60,482 nucleotides of DNA. Origin: CAZONU01 sp965370045 (lineage in GTDB: Bacteria; Planctomycetota; SZUA-567; JAKLDR01). The stretch covers positions 1-60,482 of the forward strand of contig CBDUSI010000009.1 in assembly GCA_965370045.1 (NCBI GenBank), read 5' to 3'. Below are positions 16,833 to 24,921 of the stretch, piece after piece; positions within the stretch are counted from its first letter, which is position 1, and each line of letters starts with the position of its first letter. A program made the translations under genes and the position numbers. The notes beneath the pieces are model-generated. The model ran no database searches, was not told the origin of the DNA, and worked only from the letters and a program-made list of their open reading frames with translations.

Positions 16833-17903
16833 ATGCCCAGCAAGGTCTATCTGGCGCCGGCGGAGAAGCAGGGTGGGCTGGCCAAAGGCGCCGTCAAGCG
16901 GCTCTTCGCGGCCGCCGGGCTCGGCGAGTGCTTCGGCCGGGACGACCTCGTGGCCCTCAAGCTCCACTTCGGCGAGCCCGGCAACAGGGCGGTCTGGCAG
17001 CCGAGCCAGATCCGCGAGGTGGTCGAGTGCGTCAAGGCCGGCGGCGGCCTGCCATTCCTGACCGACGCCAACGTGCTCTACCGCTCGCTGCGGCACAACG
17101 CCGTGACTCACTTGCAGGTGGCCGCGGAGAACGGCTTCAGCTACGAGTCCTGCGGCTGTCCGCTGGTAATCGCCGACGGCCTGCGCGGCGAGGGCTCCGT
17201 GGAGTTGCCGGTTCCCGGAGGCAAGCACCACAAACAGGCCAAGATCGCCGCGGAGGTCGCCCGGGCCGACGCCGTGATTTCGCTCACTCATGTTACCGGG
17301 CACATCCAGTTCGGGTTGGGTGGGGCCATCAAGAACCTGGGCATGGGCTCGGGGTCCATCGCCGGCAAGCAGATGATGCACGAGCACTTCCGGCCAGACC
17401 CCGACGGGGCGAAGTGCACCTCCTGCGGGGCCTGCGCGGAGCACTGCCCCACCGACGCCATCACGGTTCCCGAGGGCTCGACGGCGAAGCTCGACGAGTC
17501 GAAGTGCATCGGCTGCGGCGAGTGCATCGCGCACTGCCCGGCCGGGGCCATCCCCGTGCAGTGGGGCGAGACCGAGGGCCTCCAGGAGCGCACCGCCGAG
17601 TTCTGCGCGGCGCTGATGGCCGGGCGGCCGGAGCGCTTCGGATTCATCAGTCTGCTGACCCACGTTACCGGCTCCTGCGACTGCCTGCGCGACCGCGGGA
17701 AGCCCGTCGTCCGCGACATCGGGGCCCTGGCCTCGCCGGACATCGTCGCGACCGACCAGGCCTCGCTGGATCTCATTTGCCGGGAGAAGAGCGGGGAGAA
17801 GAAACTGCAGTCGGCCGCGCCCAGCTCCAGGCTGGGTCTGGCCCACGAGTGCGCCGAGCGCCTGGGCCTCGGATCGCGCGAGTACCAGCTGGTGGAAGTC
17901 TGA
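16833..17903 (+). CDS. DUF362 protein with two [4Fe-4S] ferredoxin motifs
   Basis: The product is 356 residues from ATG 16833, preceded by GGAGGAG. The DUF362 region surrounds an inserted dicluster ferredoxin module with Cys195, 198, 201 and 205 (CTSCGACAEHCP) and Cys225, 228, 231 and 235 (CIGCGECIAHCP). It also has His-rich family segments such as LKLHFGE, LTHVTGHIQFG and LTHVTGSCDC. Such proteins are cytoplasmic iron-sulfur proteins of uncertain role, common in anaerobes and thought to act in electron transfer. The start of the plus operon containing the oxidoreductase gene is nearby, with only three bases to the next gene. No signal peptide is present. Confidence 0.85.
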   Translation: MPSKVYLAPAEKQGGLAKGAVKRLFAAAGLGECFGRDDLVALKLHFGEPGNRAVWQPSQIREVVECVKAGGGLPFLTDANVLYRSLRHNAVTHLQVAAENGFSYESCGCPLVIADGLRGEGSVELPVPGGKHHKQAKIAAEVARADAVISLTHVTGHIQFGLGGAIKNLGMGSGSIAGKQMMHEHFRPDPDGAKCTSCGACAEHCPTDAITVPEGSTAKLDESKCIGCGECIAHCPAGAIPVQWGETEGLQERTAEFCAALMAGRPERFGFISLLTHVTGSCDCLRDRGKPVVRDIGALASPDIVATDQASLDLICREKSGEKKLQSAAPSSRLGLAHECAERLGLGSREYQLVEV

Positions 17904-17906
17904 GAG

Positions 17907-18164
17907 ATGAACGAACCGGAGAACCCCCTGGCGGCCTGGTGCCGCGAGCTGGAGGGGCGCCTGACCGAGGCGCACCGCGAGCGGGCCGAGCTGGCCACCG
18001 AGAACGAGCGGCTAGCCGCGCGCGCCGCCGAGTTGACCGCCATACTCAAGAGCCTGGAGGAGGCATTTCTTCTGGGCAGGCTCCGCGCGGCCGGCAAGCT
18101 TGCGGAGACCCCGCCGGTGCGGGCTGAGCAGCCGGCCACCCGGGTCTTTCCGGAGGAGGAGTAA
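17907..18164 (+). CDS. Small coiled-coil protein
   Basis: The product is 85 residues starting three bases after the DUF362 gene. Residues about 8-60 form a heptad-patterned, Glu/Ala/Leu-rich helix (ELATENERLAARAAEL), followed by a Pro-rich acidic tail. No family can be named. Its stop lies just before the TTG of the oxidoreductase gene, and the GGAGGAGGAG that serves that start is inside this ORF. The tight spacing suggests a real gene; the product may be a small scaffold or partner of a neighbouring enzyme. Confidence 0.6.
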   Translation: MNEPENPLAAWCRELEGRLTEAHRERAELATENERLAARAAELTAILKSLEEAFLLGRLRAAGKLAETPPVRAEQPATRVFPEEE

Positions 18165-18165
18165 G

Positions 18166-19380
18166 TTGACACGGGAGAAGTTGCGCATCGGCGTGATCGG
18201 CGCGGGCGGGCGCGGGGCGTTGGCCCGGCACTGGGCGGAGTCCGACCGCGCGCGGATAGTCGCCGCCGCCGATCCGCGGTCGGAAGGGCTCGACGAGCTG
18301 GCCGAGTGCTGCCCGACCGAGGAGTTCGCGCGGTTCGACGACTATCGCAGGCTGCTGGAGGTGAAGGACCTCGACGCCGTGGCGGTGACCAGCCCCGACT
18401 GGCTGCACGAGGAGCACGCCATTGCCGCGCTCTCGGCCGGCAAGCACGTCTACTGCGAGAAGCCCCTGGCCATCACCATCGCCGGCTGCGACAACATCCT
18501 CAAGAAGGTGCGCGTGACCGGCCTGAAGTTCATGATCGGTTTCAACATGAGATACATGAACTTCACCCGGACCATGAAGGAGATCGTGGACTCAGGAGCC
18601 ATCGGCGAGATCAAGGCCGCCTGGTGCCGGCATTTCGTGGGCCACGGCGGCAAGTTCTACTATCACGACTGGCACGCCGAGAAGCGCAACGCCACGAGTC
18701 TCCTGCTGCAAAAGGGCAGCCACGACATCGACATCATGCACTGGATTTGCGGGAGTTTTACGAAGCGCGTGACCGGCATGGGAACGCTGTCCTATTTCGG
18801 GGGAGAGAAGCCCGACGATTTGGTCTGCCCGGAGTGCGACGTGAGAGACACCTGCCCGGAGAGCGTGGCGGGGTCCGCCCATCAGGGCCGGCCGGACCGC
18901 CAGTCCTGCGCCTTCCGCAAGTGCGTAGACGTGCCCGACAATCAGATGGTCCTAATGCAGCTCGAGAACGGCGTGCAGGCCTGCTACCTCCAGAACCACT
19001 TCACGCCGGACTACTTCCGGAACTACACTTTCATCGGTACCCAGGGGCGCCTGGAAAACGTGCGCGCGCCCGGTGAGAAAACGCGGATAAGCTGCGGCGA
19101 GAGCCTGGTGCGCCTCTGGACCCGGAAGAGCGGCACCTGGCGGGAGTACGCGAACCGCGAGTACCACGTCAAGCCCGCCGAGGGGGAGGGCCACGGCGGT
19201 TCGGACGCGCGCATCTGCGACTCGTTCCTGGACTACGTCCTCGACGGCGTGGAGCCGGTGACTTCGGCGGCCGCTGCGCGGATGAGCGTGGCCGTGGGCT
19301 GCCTGGGCGCCGAGAGCATCGCGGCCGGCGGCGCGCCCAAAGAGATTCCCCCGCTCGCGCCGGAACTGGCGGAACTGTAG
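18166..19380 (+). CDS. Gfo/Idh/MocA-family oxidoreductase with a Cys-rich insert
   Basis: NAD(P)-dependent dehydrogenase-type protein, 404 residues from TTG 18166. The start is set by GGAGGAGGAG four bases upstream. The Rossmann motif GVIGAGGRG (near residues 9-17) and the CEKPLA motif (near 95) are present, followed by the alpha/beta substrate domain with KGSHDIDIMHW. Between about residues 222 and 255 lies an insert with Cys residues spaced as CPECxxxxxCPE and, later, CAFRKC; this could bind zinc or an iron-sulfur cluster. Its polyol or sugar substrate is unknown. The family is greatly expanded in planctomycetes and relatives. It continues into a 2H phosphoesterase gene five bases later. 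Confidence 0.88.
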   Translation: MTREKLRIGVIGAGGRGALARHWAESDRARIVAAADPRSEGLDELAECCPTEEFARFDDYRRLLEVKDLDAVAVTSPDWLHEEHAIAALSAGKHVYCEKPLAITIAGCDNILKKVRVTGLKFMIGFNMRYMNFTRTMKEIVDSGAIGEIKAAWCRHFVGHGGKFYYHDWHAEKRNATSLLLQKGSHDIDIMHWICGSFTKRVTGMGTLSYFGGEKPDDLVCPECDVRDTCPESVAGSAHQGRPDRQSCAFRKCVDVPDNQMVLMQLENGVQACYLQNHFTPDYFRNYTFIGTQGRLENVRAPGEKTRISCGESLVRLWTRKSGTWREYANREYHVKPAEGEGHGGSDARICDSFLDYVLDGVEPVTSAAAARMSVAVGCLGAESIAAGGAPKEIPPLAPELAEL

Positions 19381-19385
19381 GGATC

Positions 19386-19931
19386 GTGACCGCACGGAGC
19401 CTGAACGACCCCATCGGCGACCAGGGCCGCACCAGCCTGATGGCCGTGCCTCCCGAGGAAGTCTGCCGCGCGGCGGACGTCTATCGTCAGAAGTGCCACC
19501 CGGCGGCCTTCGAGCGGCTGCCCGCGCACATGACCGTCATCTACCCCTACGCCCCGCCGGAGGCCTGGCCGGAGTTGCTCCCGCGACTGGAGGCGGTCGC
19601 GCGCAGAGTGGCGCCTTTCGACATCACGCTGTCGCAGTGGGGCGGCGGGCCGCGCGGTTTCGCCTGGACGCCGGAGAACCCGGGACCCTTCATGGAGATG
19701 CGCGCGGGCTTCATGGGCGCCACGCCCGAGGAGCACCGCCCGAAGCACAAGTTCCGCCCGCACCTGACCATCGGCTGGTCGCTTGAGGGTGAGCTTGGGG
19801 AAGTCTGGGAGAAGATCAAGGACGACCCGGTGGACCAGTCTTTTGCGATGGACCACCTGTGGCTTTGCCGGGCGGGCGAAGGCGGGTACTGGAAGCTGGA
19901 GCACCGGATTGACTTGGCGGGAAAAGCATGA
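19386..19931 (+). CDS. 2H phosphoesterase (2'-5' RNA ligase-like)
   Basis: The product is 181 residues from GTG 19386; an internal ATG at 19440 is an alternative start. Both signature motifs of the 2H superfamily are present: His48-x-Thr50 in PAHMTVIYPY and His126-x-Thr128 in RPHLTIGW. Members hydrolyse 2'-3' cyclic phosphate bonds or act as RNA end-processing enzymes, so an RNA- or cyclic-phosphate-related role is likely. The stop overlaps the manA start as ATGA, so the two are coupled. Confidence 0.8.
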   Translation: MTARSLNDPIGDQGRTSLMAVPPEEVCRAADVYRQKCHPAAFERLPAHMTVIYPYAPPEAWPELLPRLEAVARRVAPFDITLSQWGGGPRGFAWTPENPGPFMEMRAGFMGATPEEHRPKHKFRPHLTIGWSLEGELGEVWEKIKDDPVDQSFAMDHLWLCRAGEGGYWKLEHRIDLAGKA

Positions 19932-20923
19932 GGCTCTATCCCCTGCGCACCGAGCCCTACTTGAGCGAACGGGTCTGGGGCGGTACGCGGCTGGCGGAGT
20001 ACGGAAAGAAGCTGCCGCCCGGGGGGCACATCGGCGAGAGCTGGGAGATATCCGGCCACCGCGACGGGCTCTCGCGGGTCGCCAATGGCCCGCTGGCTGG
20101 CAAGACCATTCTGGAGCTTGTCAGTGAATTCGGCGCTGATCTGATGGGCTCCGCCGTTCCCGTCGAGGAACCCTTCCCGCTGCTGGTCAAGTTGATCGAC
20201 GCCAACGACCAGCTCAGCGTGCAGGTGCACCCCTCCGACGAGTACTGCGCGGAGCGCGGGCTCGCCGACCCGGGCAAGCCCGAGGCCTGGCTGATCCTCG
20301 AGGCCGAGCCCGGCGCGCGCATCTGGCGGGGGCTCAAGGAGGGTACCACCCGCTCGAAGTTCGAGGAGCTGCTTGCCGCGGGTCGGCTGGCCGAGTGCCT
20401 GCATTGCTTTTGCGTGGAGGCGGGCGACTGCGTGGACCTGCCCGCGGGCACGGTGCACGCCATCGGCGGCGGCATCCTGCTCGCCGAGGTCCAGCAGACC
20501 TCGGACCTGACTTATCGCGTCTTCGACTGGAACCGCGCCGGCCTGGACGGCAAGCCGCGGCAGTTGCACGTCGCCGAGGCGCTGGCAACCATCGACTGGG
20601 TGACGCTGGGCGGGGCGACGCTGGGCGACAAGGTGACGCCCGGGAGCTGCGAGGCTCCCGGTGGTCGGTGCTCCAAGCTGGTGGCCAACGACAAGTTTGA
20701 GATGGAACTATGGGAGCTCTCGGGAAGCGCCCCGATTCCGACTAGTCCCGACCGCTTCACCTGCGTCGTATTGGTCGAGGGCGCAGCCGAAATGAAATGG
20801 CCGGGGGGGGCCGAAGCCGCGGAGAAAGGGGCCAGCTTCCTGGTTCCCGCGGCGCTGGCGGACGTGAAAGTGGAGCCGGAGGGCGGGTGCAAGGTGCTTC
20901 TCGCCCGGCCGGCCGCGAGGTGA
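19928..20923 (+). CDS. manA: Mannose-6-phosphate isomerase, class I
   Basis: Interconverts mannose 6-phosphate and fructose 6-phosphate in the cytoplasm, feeding GDP-mannose and glycan synthesis. The product is 331 residues, the short form of the family (about 310-330). Predicted zinc ligands are Gln99 and His101 in LSVQVHPSDEY, Glu119 in KPEAW and His177 in GTVHAIG. The N-terminus begins directly with the cupin-like domain, and the start is coupled to the preceding gene. The C-terminal part (about 240-331) is a second small jelly-roll, typical of the short class I enzymes. Confidence 0.92.
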   Translation: MRLYPLRTEPYLSERVWGGTRLAEYGKKLPPGGHIGESWEISGHRDGLSRVANGPLAGKTILELVSEFGADLMGSAVPVEEPFPLLVKLIDANDQLSVQVHPSDEYCAERGLADPGKPEAWLILEAEPGARIWRGLKEGTTRSKFEELLAAGRLAECLHCFCVEAGDCVDLPAGTVHAIGGGILLAEVQQTSDLTYRVFDWNRAGLDGKPRQLHVAEALATIDWVTLGGATLGDKVTPGSCEAPGGRCSKLVANDKFEMELWELSGSAPIPTSPDRFTCVVLVEGAAEMKWPGGAEAAEKGASFLVPAALADVKVEPEGGCKVLLARPAAR

Positions 20924-20930
20924 GGGACCT

Positions 20931-22358
20931 ATGGCGAATCTGGTCACGATGGTCACGCTCCTGGTCGCCGCTGCGCCGGCCCCGGACGCCCAGATCAAGG
21001 CGGACCGCAGCCATTTCCTGATTTCCTTCCGCGGCCGGACCATCGGCAAGGCCGAGCGGGTGCTGGTCTCCGAGGAGGTCGGGGGCAAGCGGCGGCTCAC
21101 CCTGGCGGTCAAGGAGAGCTTCCGTTTCTCGACGGGAAACCGGCCGGCGGCGGAGAGTTCCTCGGTGCGGGTGGTGGTGATGCGTCCGGACTGGACCCCG
21201 ATTTCCGTCGCGGAGTCGTCCACGGCCGGCGGGCGCACCCGGAAGAGCAGCGTCGAGATTCACCCCGGCAAGGCGGTCTTCACTCTGCCCGACGGCAAGC
21301 GGCGGGAGGTTCCTTACAAGGGCAGGCTGATAGCCGAGATGAACGGCCGGGCGCTGGCCGCGCGGGGGCTGCTGGCCGTCGGTAAGAAGCTGGCCGCCGC
21401 GGTGCCGGACCTCGCCCAGGGCGGAATTGTCCTGCTCCGCGCGGAGGTCATCGGCGCCAGGACCGTGGAGGGCCGCAAGGGCAAGCTGTTCCTGGTCAGC
21501 GTCAAGGCCGTGAGCGGCAAGCAGGAGTGGGACCTTCTGGTTGACGAAAGCGGGCGGCTCGTCGAGCAGTCGGTCGGCGACATGGTCCGCAAGCGGGTGA
21601 CGGCCAGCCGGGCGGTGCTGCCCGATCGCCCCGCGGCGCTGAACGCCGGGGTGATTTCCCTGACCGGCGCGCCACCGCGCTTCTGGAAGCTCGAAAGCAT
21701 GACCGTGGTGCTGGAGCTTCCCGAAGTCAGCAGGGGCCTGGTCCCGGAACTCGCCGGGCAGAAGGTGGTCGAGGCCGGCCGCAAAGTCACCGTGAAGCTG
21801 GTCGCGCGCCAGCCCAACGGCCTGCTCCCCCGGGAGAAGCTCACCGCGAAGGACAAGGCGCGCTGGCTGACTCCCGAGAAGGAGCCCGACTGGCGCGATC
21901 CGCAGATCAGGAAGCTGGCGGCGGTCATCACCAGGGGCAAGAAGGGCGACCTGCGCCGCGGCTACCTCATTGGCAAGTGGGTCCACCGCAACCTGGTCAA
22001 GAGCCTGGGCGGTCCGCCGGAGGCCTCGGCCAGGCAGGCCCTCAAGTCCGGCAGCGGGGACTGCTCGGAGCACGCCGCGCTCTTCGCCGCGCTCTCGCGA
22101 GCCGCGGGCATCCCCGCGCGCACCGCCTACGGGCTGGCCGGCGCGCGGGGCGCGCTGCGCTTTCACGTCTGGAGCGAGTACTACGCCGGGGGGCGCTGGG
22201 TGCCGCTGGACGCGGCCATTGGCCGCTACGGCCTGCCGGCCTGCTACCTGACGCTGAGCTACGACCGCGAGGACGGTGGCACGCGGCTCTTCAAGCTGTA
22301 TGCCTCTGCGAGGGGGCGGGTTACGGACTACAAGGAACGCCCGGCGGTGAAGCGCTAG
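20931..22358 (+). CDS. Secreted transglutaminase-like protein
   Basis: The product is 475 residues from ATG 20931. A short hydrophobic N-terminus (about 4-16) suggests export. Residues about 25-290 form a beta-rich region of unknown function. The C-terminal transglutaminase-like fold has an intact Cys-His-Asp triad: Cys378 in GDCSEHAAL, His412 in FHVWSEYY and Asp427 in PLDAAIG. Bacterial members usually act as proteases or amidases on peptides rather than as cross-linkers. Its position between manA and a HAD phosphatase gives no clear pathway. The C-terminal Arg/Lys residues complete a soluble protein with no membrane anchor. Confidence 0.82.
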   Translation: MANLVTMVTLLVAAAPAPDAQIKADRSHFLISFRGRTIGKAERVLVSEEVGGKRRLTLAVKESFRFSTGNRPAAESSSVRVVVMRPDWTPISVAESSTAGGRTRKSSVEIHPGKAVFTLPDGKRREVPYKGRLIAEMNGRALAARGLLAVGKKLAAAVPDLAQGGIVLLRAEVIGARTVEGRKGKLFLVSVKAVSGKQEWDLLVDESGRLVEQSVGDMVRKRVTASRAVLPDRPAALNAGVISLTGAPPRFWKLESMTVVLELPEVSRGLVPELAGQKVVEAGRKVTVKLVARQPNGLLPREKLTAKDKARWLTPEKEPDWRDPQIRKLAAVITRGKKGDLRRGYLIGKWVHRNLVKSLGGPPEASARQALKSGSGDCSEHAALFAALSRAAGIPARTAYGLAGARGALRFHVWSEYYAGGRWVPLDAAIGRYGLPACYLTLSYDREDGGTRLFKLYASARGRVTDYKERPAVKR

Positions 22359-22366
22359 GAGTCCTC

Positions 22367-23011
22367 ATGCTCAAGGGCATAATCTTCGACATGGACGGGG
22401 TCCTGGTGGACTCCGAGGAGCACATCTGCCGCGCGGCGATGGCCATGTTCGCCGAGCGCGGCCTCGACGTGAAGCCCGAGGAGTTTCTTCCCTTCGTGGG
22501 CGCCGGCGAGGACCGCTACCTGGGCGGGGTGGCCGAGAAGCACGGGCTCGAGCTGGATCTCGAAACGGACAAGGCCCGGACCTACGAGATATACGCGGAG
22601 GTCGTCAAGGGCCGGCTCGGACCTCTTCCCGGCGTTCACGAGTTCATTGCCCGCTGCCGGAAGCGGGGCCTCAAGCTGGCCCTGGCCACCAGCGCGGACC
22701 GGGTCAAGATGCTGGTCAACCTCCGGGAGATCGGCCTGCCGCCGGAGACTTTCGACGCGACGGTCAACGGCCTGGAGGTCGAGAGGAAGAAGCCGGACCC
22801 GGAGATATTCCTGGCCGCCGCGGGGCGGTTCGCGCTCGCGCCCGAGAACTGCCTGGTGGTTGAAGACTCCGTGAACGGGGTCGTCGCCGCCAAGGCGGCC
22901 GGCGCGAAGTGTCTGGCGCTGACCACCAGCTTTGACGCCGGGCAACTCTCCGCCGCCGACTGGATCGCCCCGACGCTGGCCGCGGTGCCCGCAGCGGCGC
23001 TCGACTGGTAG
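22367..23011 (+). CDS. HAD-superfamily hydrolase, beta-phosphoglucomutase-like
   Basis: The product is 214 residues; ATG 22367 follows AGGAG and lies eight bases after the preceding stop. All four HAD motifs are visible: DMDGVLVDSE with nucleophile Asp8 and acid/base Asp10, the Ser/Thr motif in ATSADR, the Lys in KKPDPEIF, and VVEDSVNGV with the acidic pair. A helical cap of about 65 residues follows the first motif, as in phosphoglycolate phosphatase and beta-phosphoglucomutase. The residue set permits either a phosphatase or a mutase. It is the last gene before the promoter at 23099. Confidence 0.88.
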   Translation: MLKGIIFDMDGVLVDSEEHICRAAMAMFAERGLDVKPEEFLPFVGAGEDRYLGGVAEKHGLELDLETDKARTYEIYAEVVKGRLGPLPGVHEFIARCRKRGLKLALATSADRVKMLVNLREIGLPPETFDATVNGLEVERKKPDPEIFLAAAGRFALAPENCLVVEDSVNGVVAAKAAGAKCLALTTSFDAGQLSAADWIAPTLAAVPAAALDW

Positions 23012-23098
23012 CCGGTCGAGAGTCCTTTCCGGCTCCTGCGCGCCCATCGCCGACATTGCAGCGGACGTTTGGGGTCTTTGGTTCTCCGGACGCGGCGT

Positions 23099-23127
23099 TT
23101 GACACCCCCCGACGGGGCGGCTATTCT
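23099..23127 (+). promoter_or_regulatory. Strong predicted promoter, leaderless geometry
   Basis: TTGACA (23099-23104), 17-base spacer, TATTCT (23122-23127). Only eight bases separate the -10 box from ATG 23136, so the transcript probably begins at or within a few bases of the start codon. Confidence 0.65.
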
Positions 23128-23135
23128 TGTTGTCG

Positions 23136-23570
23136 ATGGGTTCCGAGATGGCGTCGACCGGGGGGAGCGGGCCCGCCGATCTCTCCGACGAGTCCCTGTG
23201 TCGCAAGTGCGGGCGGTGCTGCTGCCGCAAGTTCATTGTCGGCGGCCGGGTGTACTTCACGCCATTCTACTGCATCCACCTGGACCCCGAGACCCGGTTG
23301 TGCCGGGTCTACCACCACCGTTTCCAGGTCAACCCCATCTGCATCCCGGTCTCCAGGGGCATGGCGCGCGGGGTCTTCCCCGTTGACTGTCCCTACGTGG
23401 CTGGCCACCAGGGCTACGAGCCGCCGGTGGCGGACCAGGACTTCTTCGGCCTGGGGGAACTCGCCAAGGAGATCGCCAAGGAGATCGGCGTCGACGACGA
23501 GGAGTTCGAGCGCGTGCGCCGGGAGCATCTGGAGAACAAGGGGGAGAAGAGTGTCCGCAACGCAGGATGA
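23136..23570 (+). CDS. YkgJ-type cysteine-cluster protein
   Basis: Putative zinc- or iron-chelating protein of 144 residues. ATG 23136 is chosen over the upstream TTG because the -10 box occupies that TTG; ATG 23148 is also possible. The cluster CRKCGRCCCRKF near the N-terminus and later Cys residues (in FYCIHL, RLCRVY, PICIP and VDCPY) form the YkgJ pattern. The function of the family is not established; metal binding is assumed. It overlaps the next gene by 20 bases and is probably cotranscribed with the signalling protein that follows. A second YkgJ-like gene lies at 55251. Confidence 0.8.
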   Translation: MGSEMASTGGSGPADLSDESLCRKCGRCCCRKFIVGGRVYFTPFYCIHLDPETRLCRVYHHRFQVNPICIPVSRGMARGVFPVDCPYVAGHQGYEPPVADQDFFGLGELAKEIAKEIGVDDEEFERVRREHLENKGEKSVRNAG

Positions 23571-24921
23571 GTCCGGCCGACTGACCCGACTGGTGGAACT
23601 GGTCCGCTCTATCGGCGCCGAGCGGGACCTGGACGTGCTGCTCGCCAAGCTGATGGCGGCGGTGACCCGGGAGCTGGGCGCGGATCGCTCCAGCCTGTTC
23701 CTTTACGACGCGGAAGCCGACGAGCTCTGGAGCAAGGTGGCCCAGGGGCTGGACTCCAAGGAGCTGCGCTTCCCGGCCGGCAAGGGCCTGGCCGGGCACA
23801 CCGCGCGCAGCGGCGAGGTGCTCAACATCCCCGACGCCTACCAGGACCCGCGCTTCAACCAGGAGATCGACAGGCAGACCGGCTACCGCACCCGCTCGGT
23901 GCTCTGCGTGCCGCTCCGCCGCCGGGACGGCGGGGCCATCGGCGTGGTCCAGGCGCTCAACAAGAAGGGCGACCTACCCTTCACCGACGAGGACGCCGAC
24001 CGCCTCGGGATCCTGGCCGGCCTGGCCGCGGTGGCCGTGGAGAACTCGCTGCTCCACGAGGAGAACGAGCAGCTCTTTCACAATACGGTGCTGACCGCCG
24101 CGCAGGCCATCGAGGAGCGCGACCCCACCACCAGCGGGCACTCCTGGCGGGTGGCCAGCTACGCGGCGGAGCTGGCCAAGGCCGTCCACGAGAAGGAAGA
24201 CTGCTTCGGCCAGAAGTTCGACCGCGACCGCCTGCGCCAGCTGCGTTACGCGGGACTGATGCACGACGTCGGCAAGATCGGCGTGCGCGAGGCGGTGCTC
24301 ACCAAGGCCAGGAAGCTGGAGGGCCTGGCGCCTGAGCTCATCGCCGAGCGCCTCCGGCGCCTGGCCGCCGAGGCCGGGGTGCCCTTCGAGGGGTCGGACT
24401 ACGCCGCCGCCGCCGAGTTGGTCGAGCGCGCCAACCAGCCGCGTCCGCTCGCCGACGAGGACAAGACCGCTCTGGACGAGCTCCACGCGAAGAAGTGGAT
24501 TACCGACGTCGAACACGAAGGCCTGTCGGTTCCCCGTGGAACGTTGACCAATGTGGAGTGGCAGGACATGCGCTCGCATCCCGAGCGCAGCTTCCGCATC
24601 CTCACCCGCATCAAGTGGCCCGAGCGACTGGCCGACGTGCCGGAGATCGCCCGCGACCACCACGAGAAGCTCACCGGCCGCGGCTACGCCCGCGGCCTCA
24701 GCGCCGATGAGATATCCTTCGACGCGCGCATCATGGCGGTGGCCGACGTCTACGACGCGCTGACCGCCAGCGACCGTCCCTACAAGCCGGCCATTCCCCA
24801 CCAGAAGTCCAGGAGCATCATGGAGAGCATGGCCGCCGACCAGGATCTGGATCCGGAGCTCACCGCTCTGTTCTTCGAGGCGAAGTGCTTCGAGTTGGAA
24901 GAGGAAGAGGCCGGAAAGTGA
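23551..24921 (+). CDS. GAF domain plus divergent HD-GYP-like phosphohydrolase
   Basis: The product is 456 residues. GTG 23551 is chosen for GGGGGAG upstream and because the product then begins just before the GAF domain (about 25-170). A linker helix leads to an HD domain with His238-Asp239 in LMHDVGKIGV and the second-half motif HHEKLTGRGYARG (from His370). In canonical cyclic-di-GMP phosphodiesterases the signature is HHExxDGxGYP; here Asp and Pro are replaced and an insert of about 75 residues separates the two halves. It may still hydrolyse a cyclic nucleotide, controlled by a ligand of the GAF domain. The stop overlaps the next start as GTGA. Confidence 0.82.
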   Translation: MSATQDESGRLTRLVELVRSIGAERDLDVLLAKLMAAVTRELGADRSSLFLYDAEADELWSKVAQGLDSKELRFPAGKGLAGHTARSGEVLNIPDAYQDPRFNQEIDRQTGYRTRSVLCVPLRRRDGGAIGVVQALNKKGDLPFTDEDADRLGILAGLAAVAVENSLLHEENEQLFHNTVLTAAQAIEERDPTTSGHSWRVASYAAELAKAVHEKEDCFGQKFDRDRLRQLRYAGLMHDVGKIGVREAVLTKARKLEGLAPELIAERLRRLAAEAGVPFEGSDYAAAAELVERANQPRPLADEDKTALDELHAKKWITDVEHEGLSVPRGTLTNVEWQDMRSHPERSFRILTRIKWPERLADVPEIARDHHEKLTGRGYARGLSADEISFDARIMAVADVYDALTASDRPYKPAIPHQKSRSIMESMAADQDLDPELTALFFEAKCFELEEEEAGK

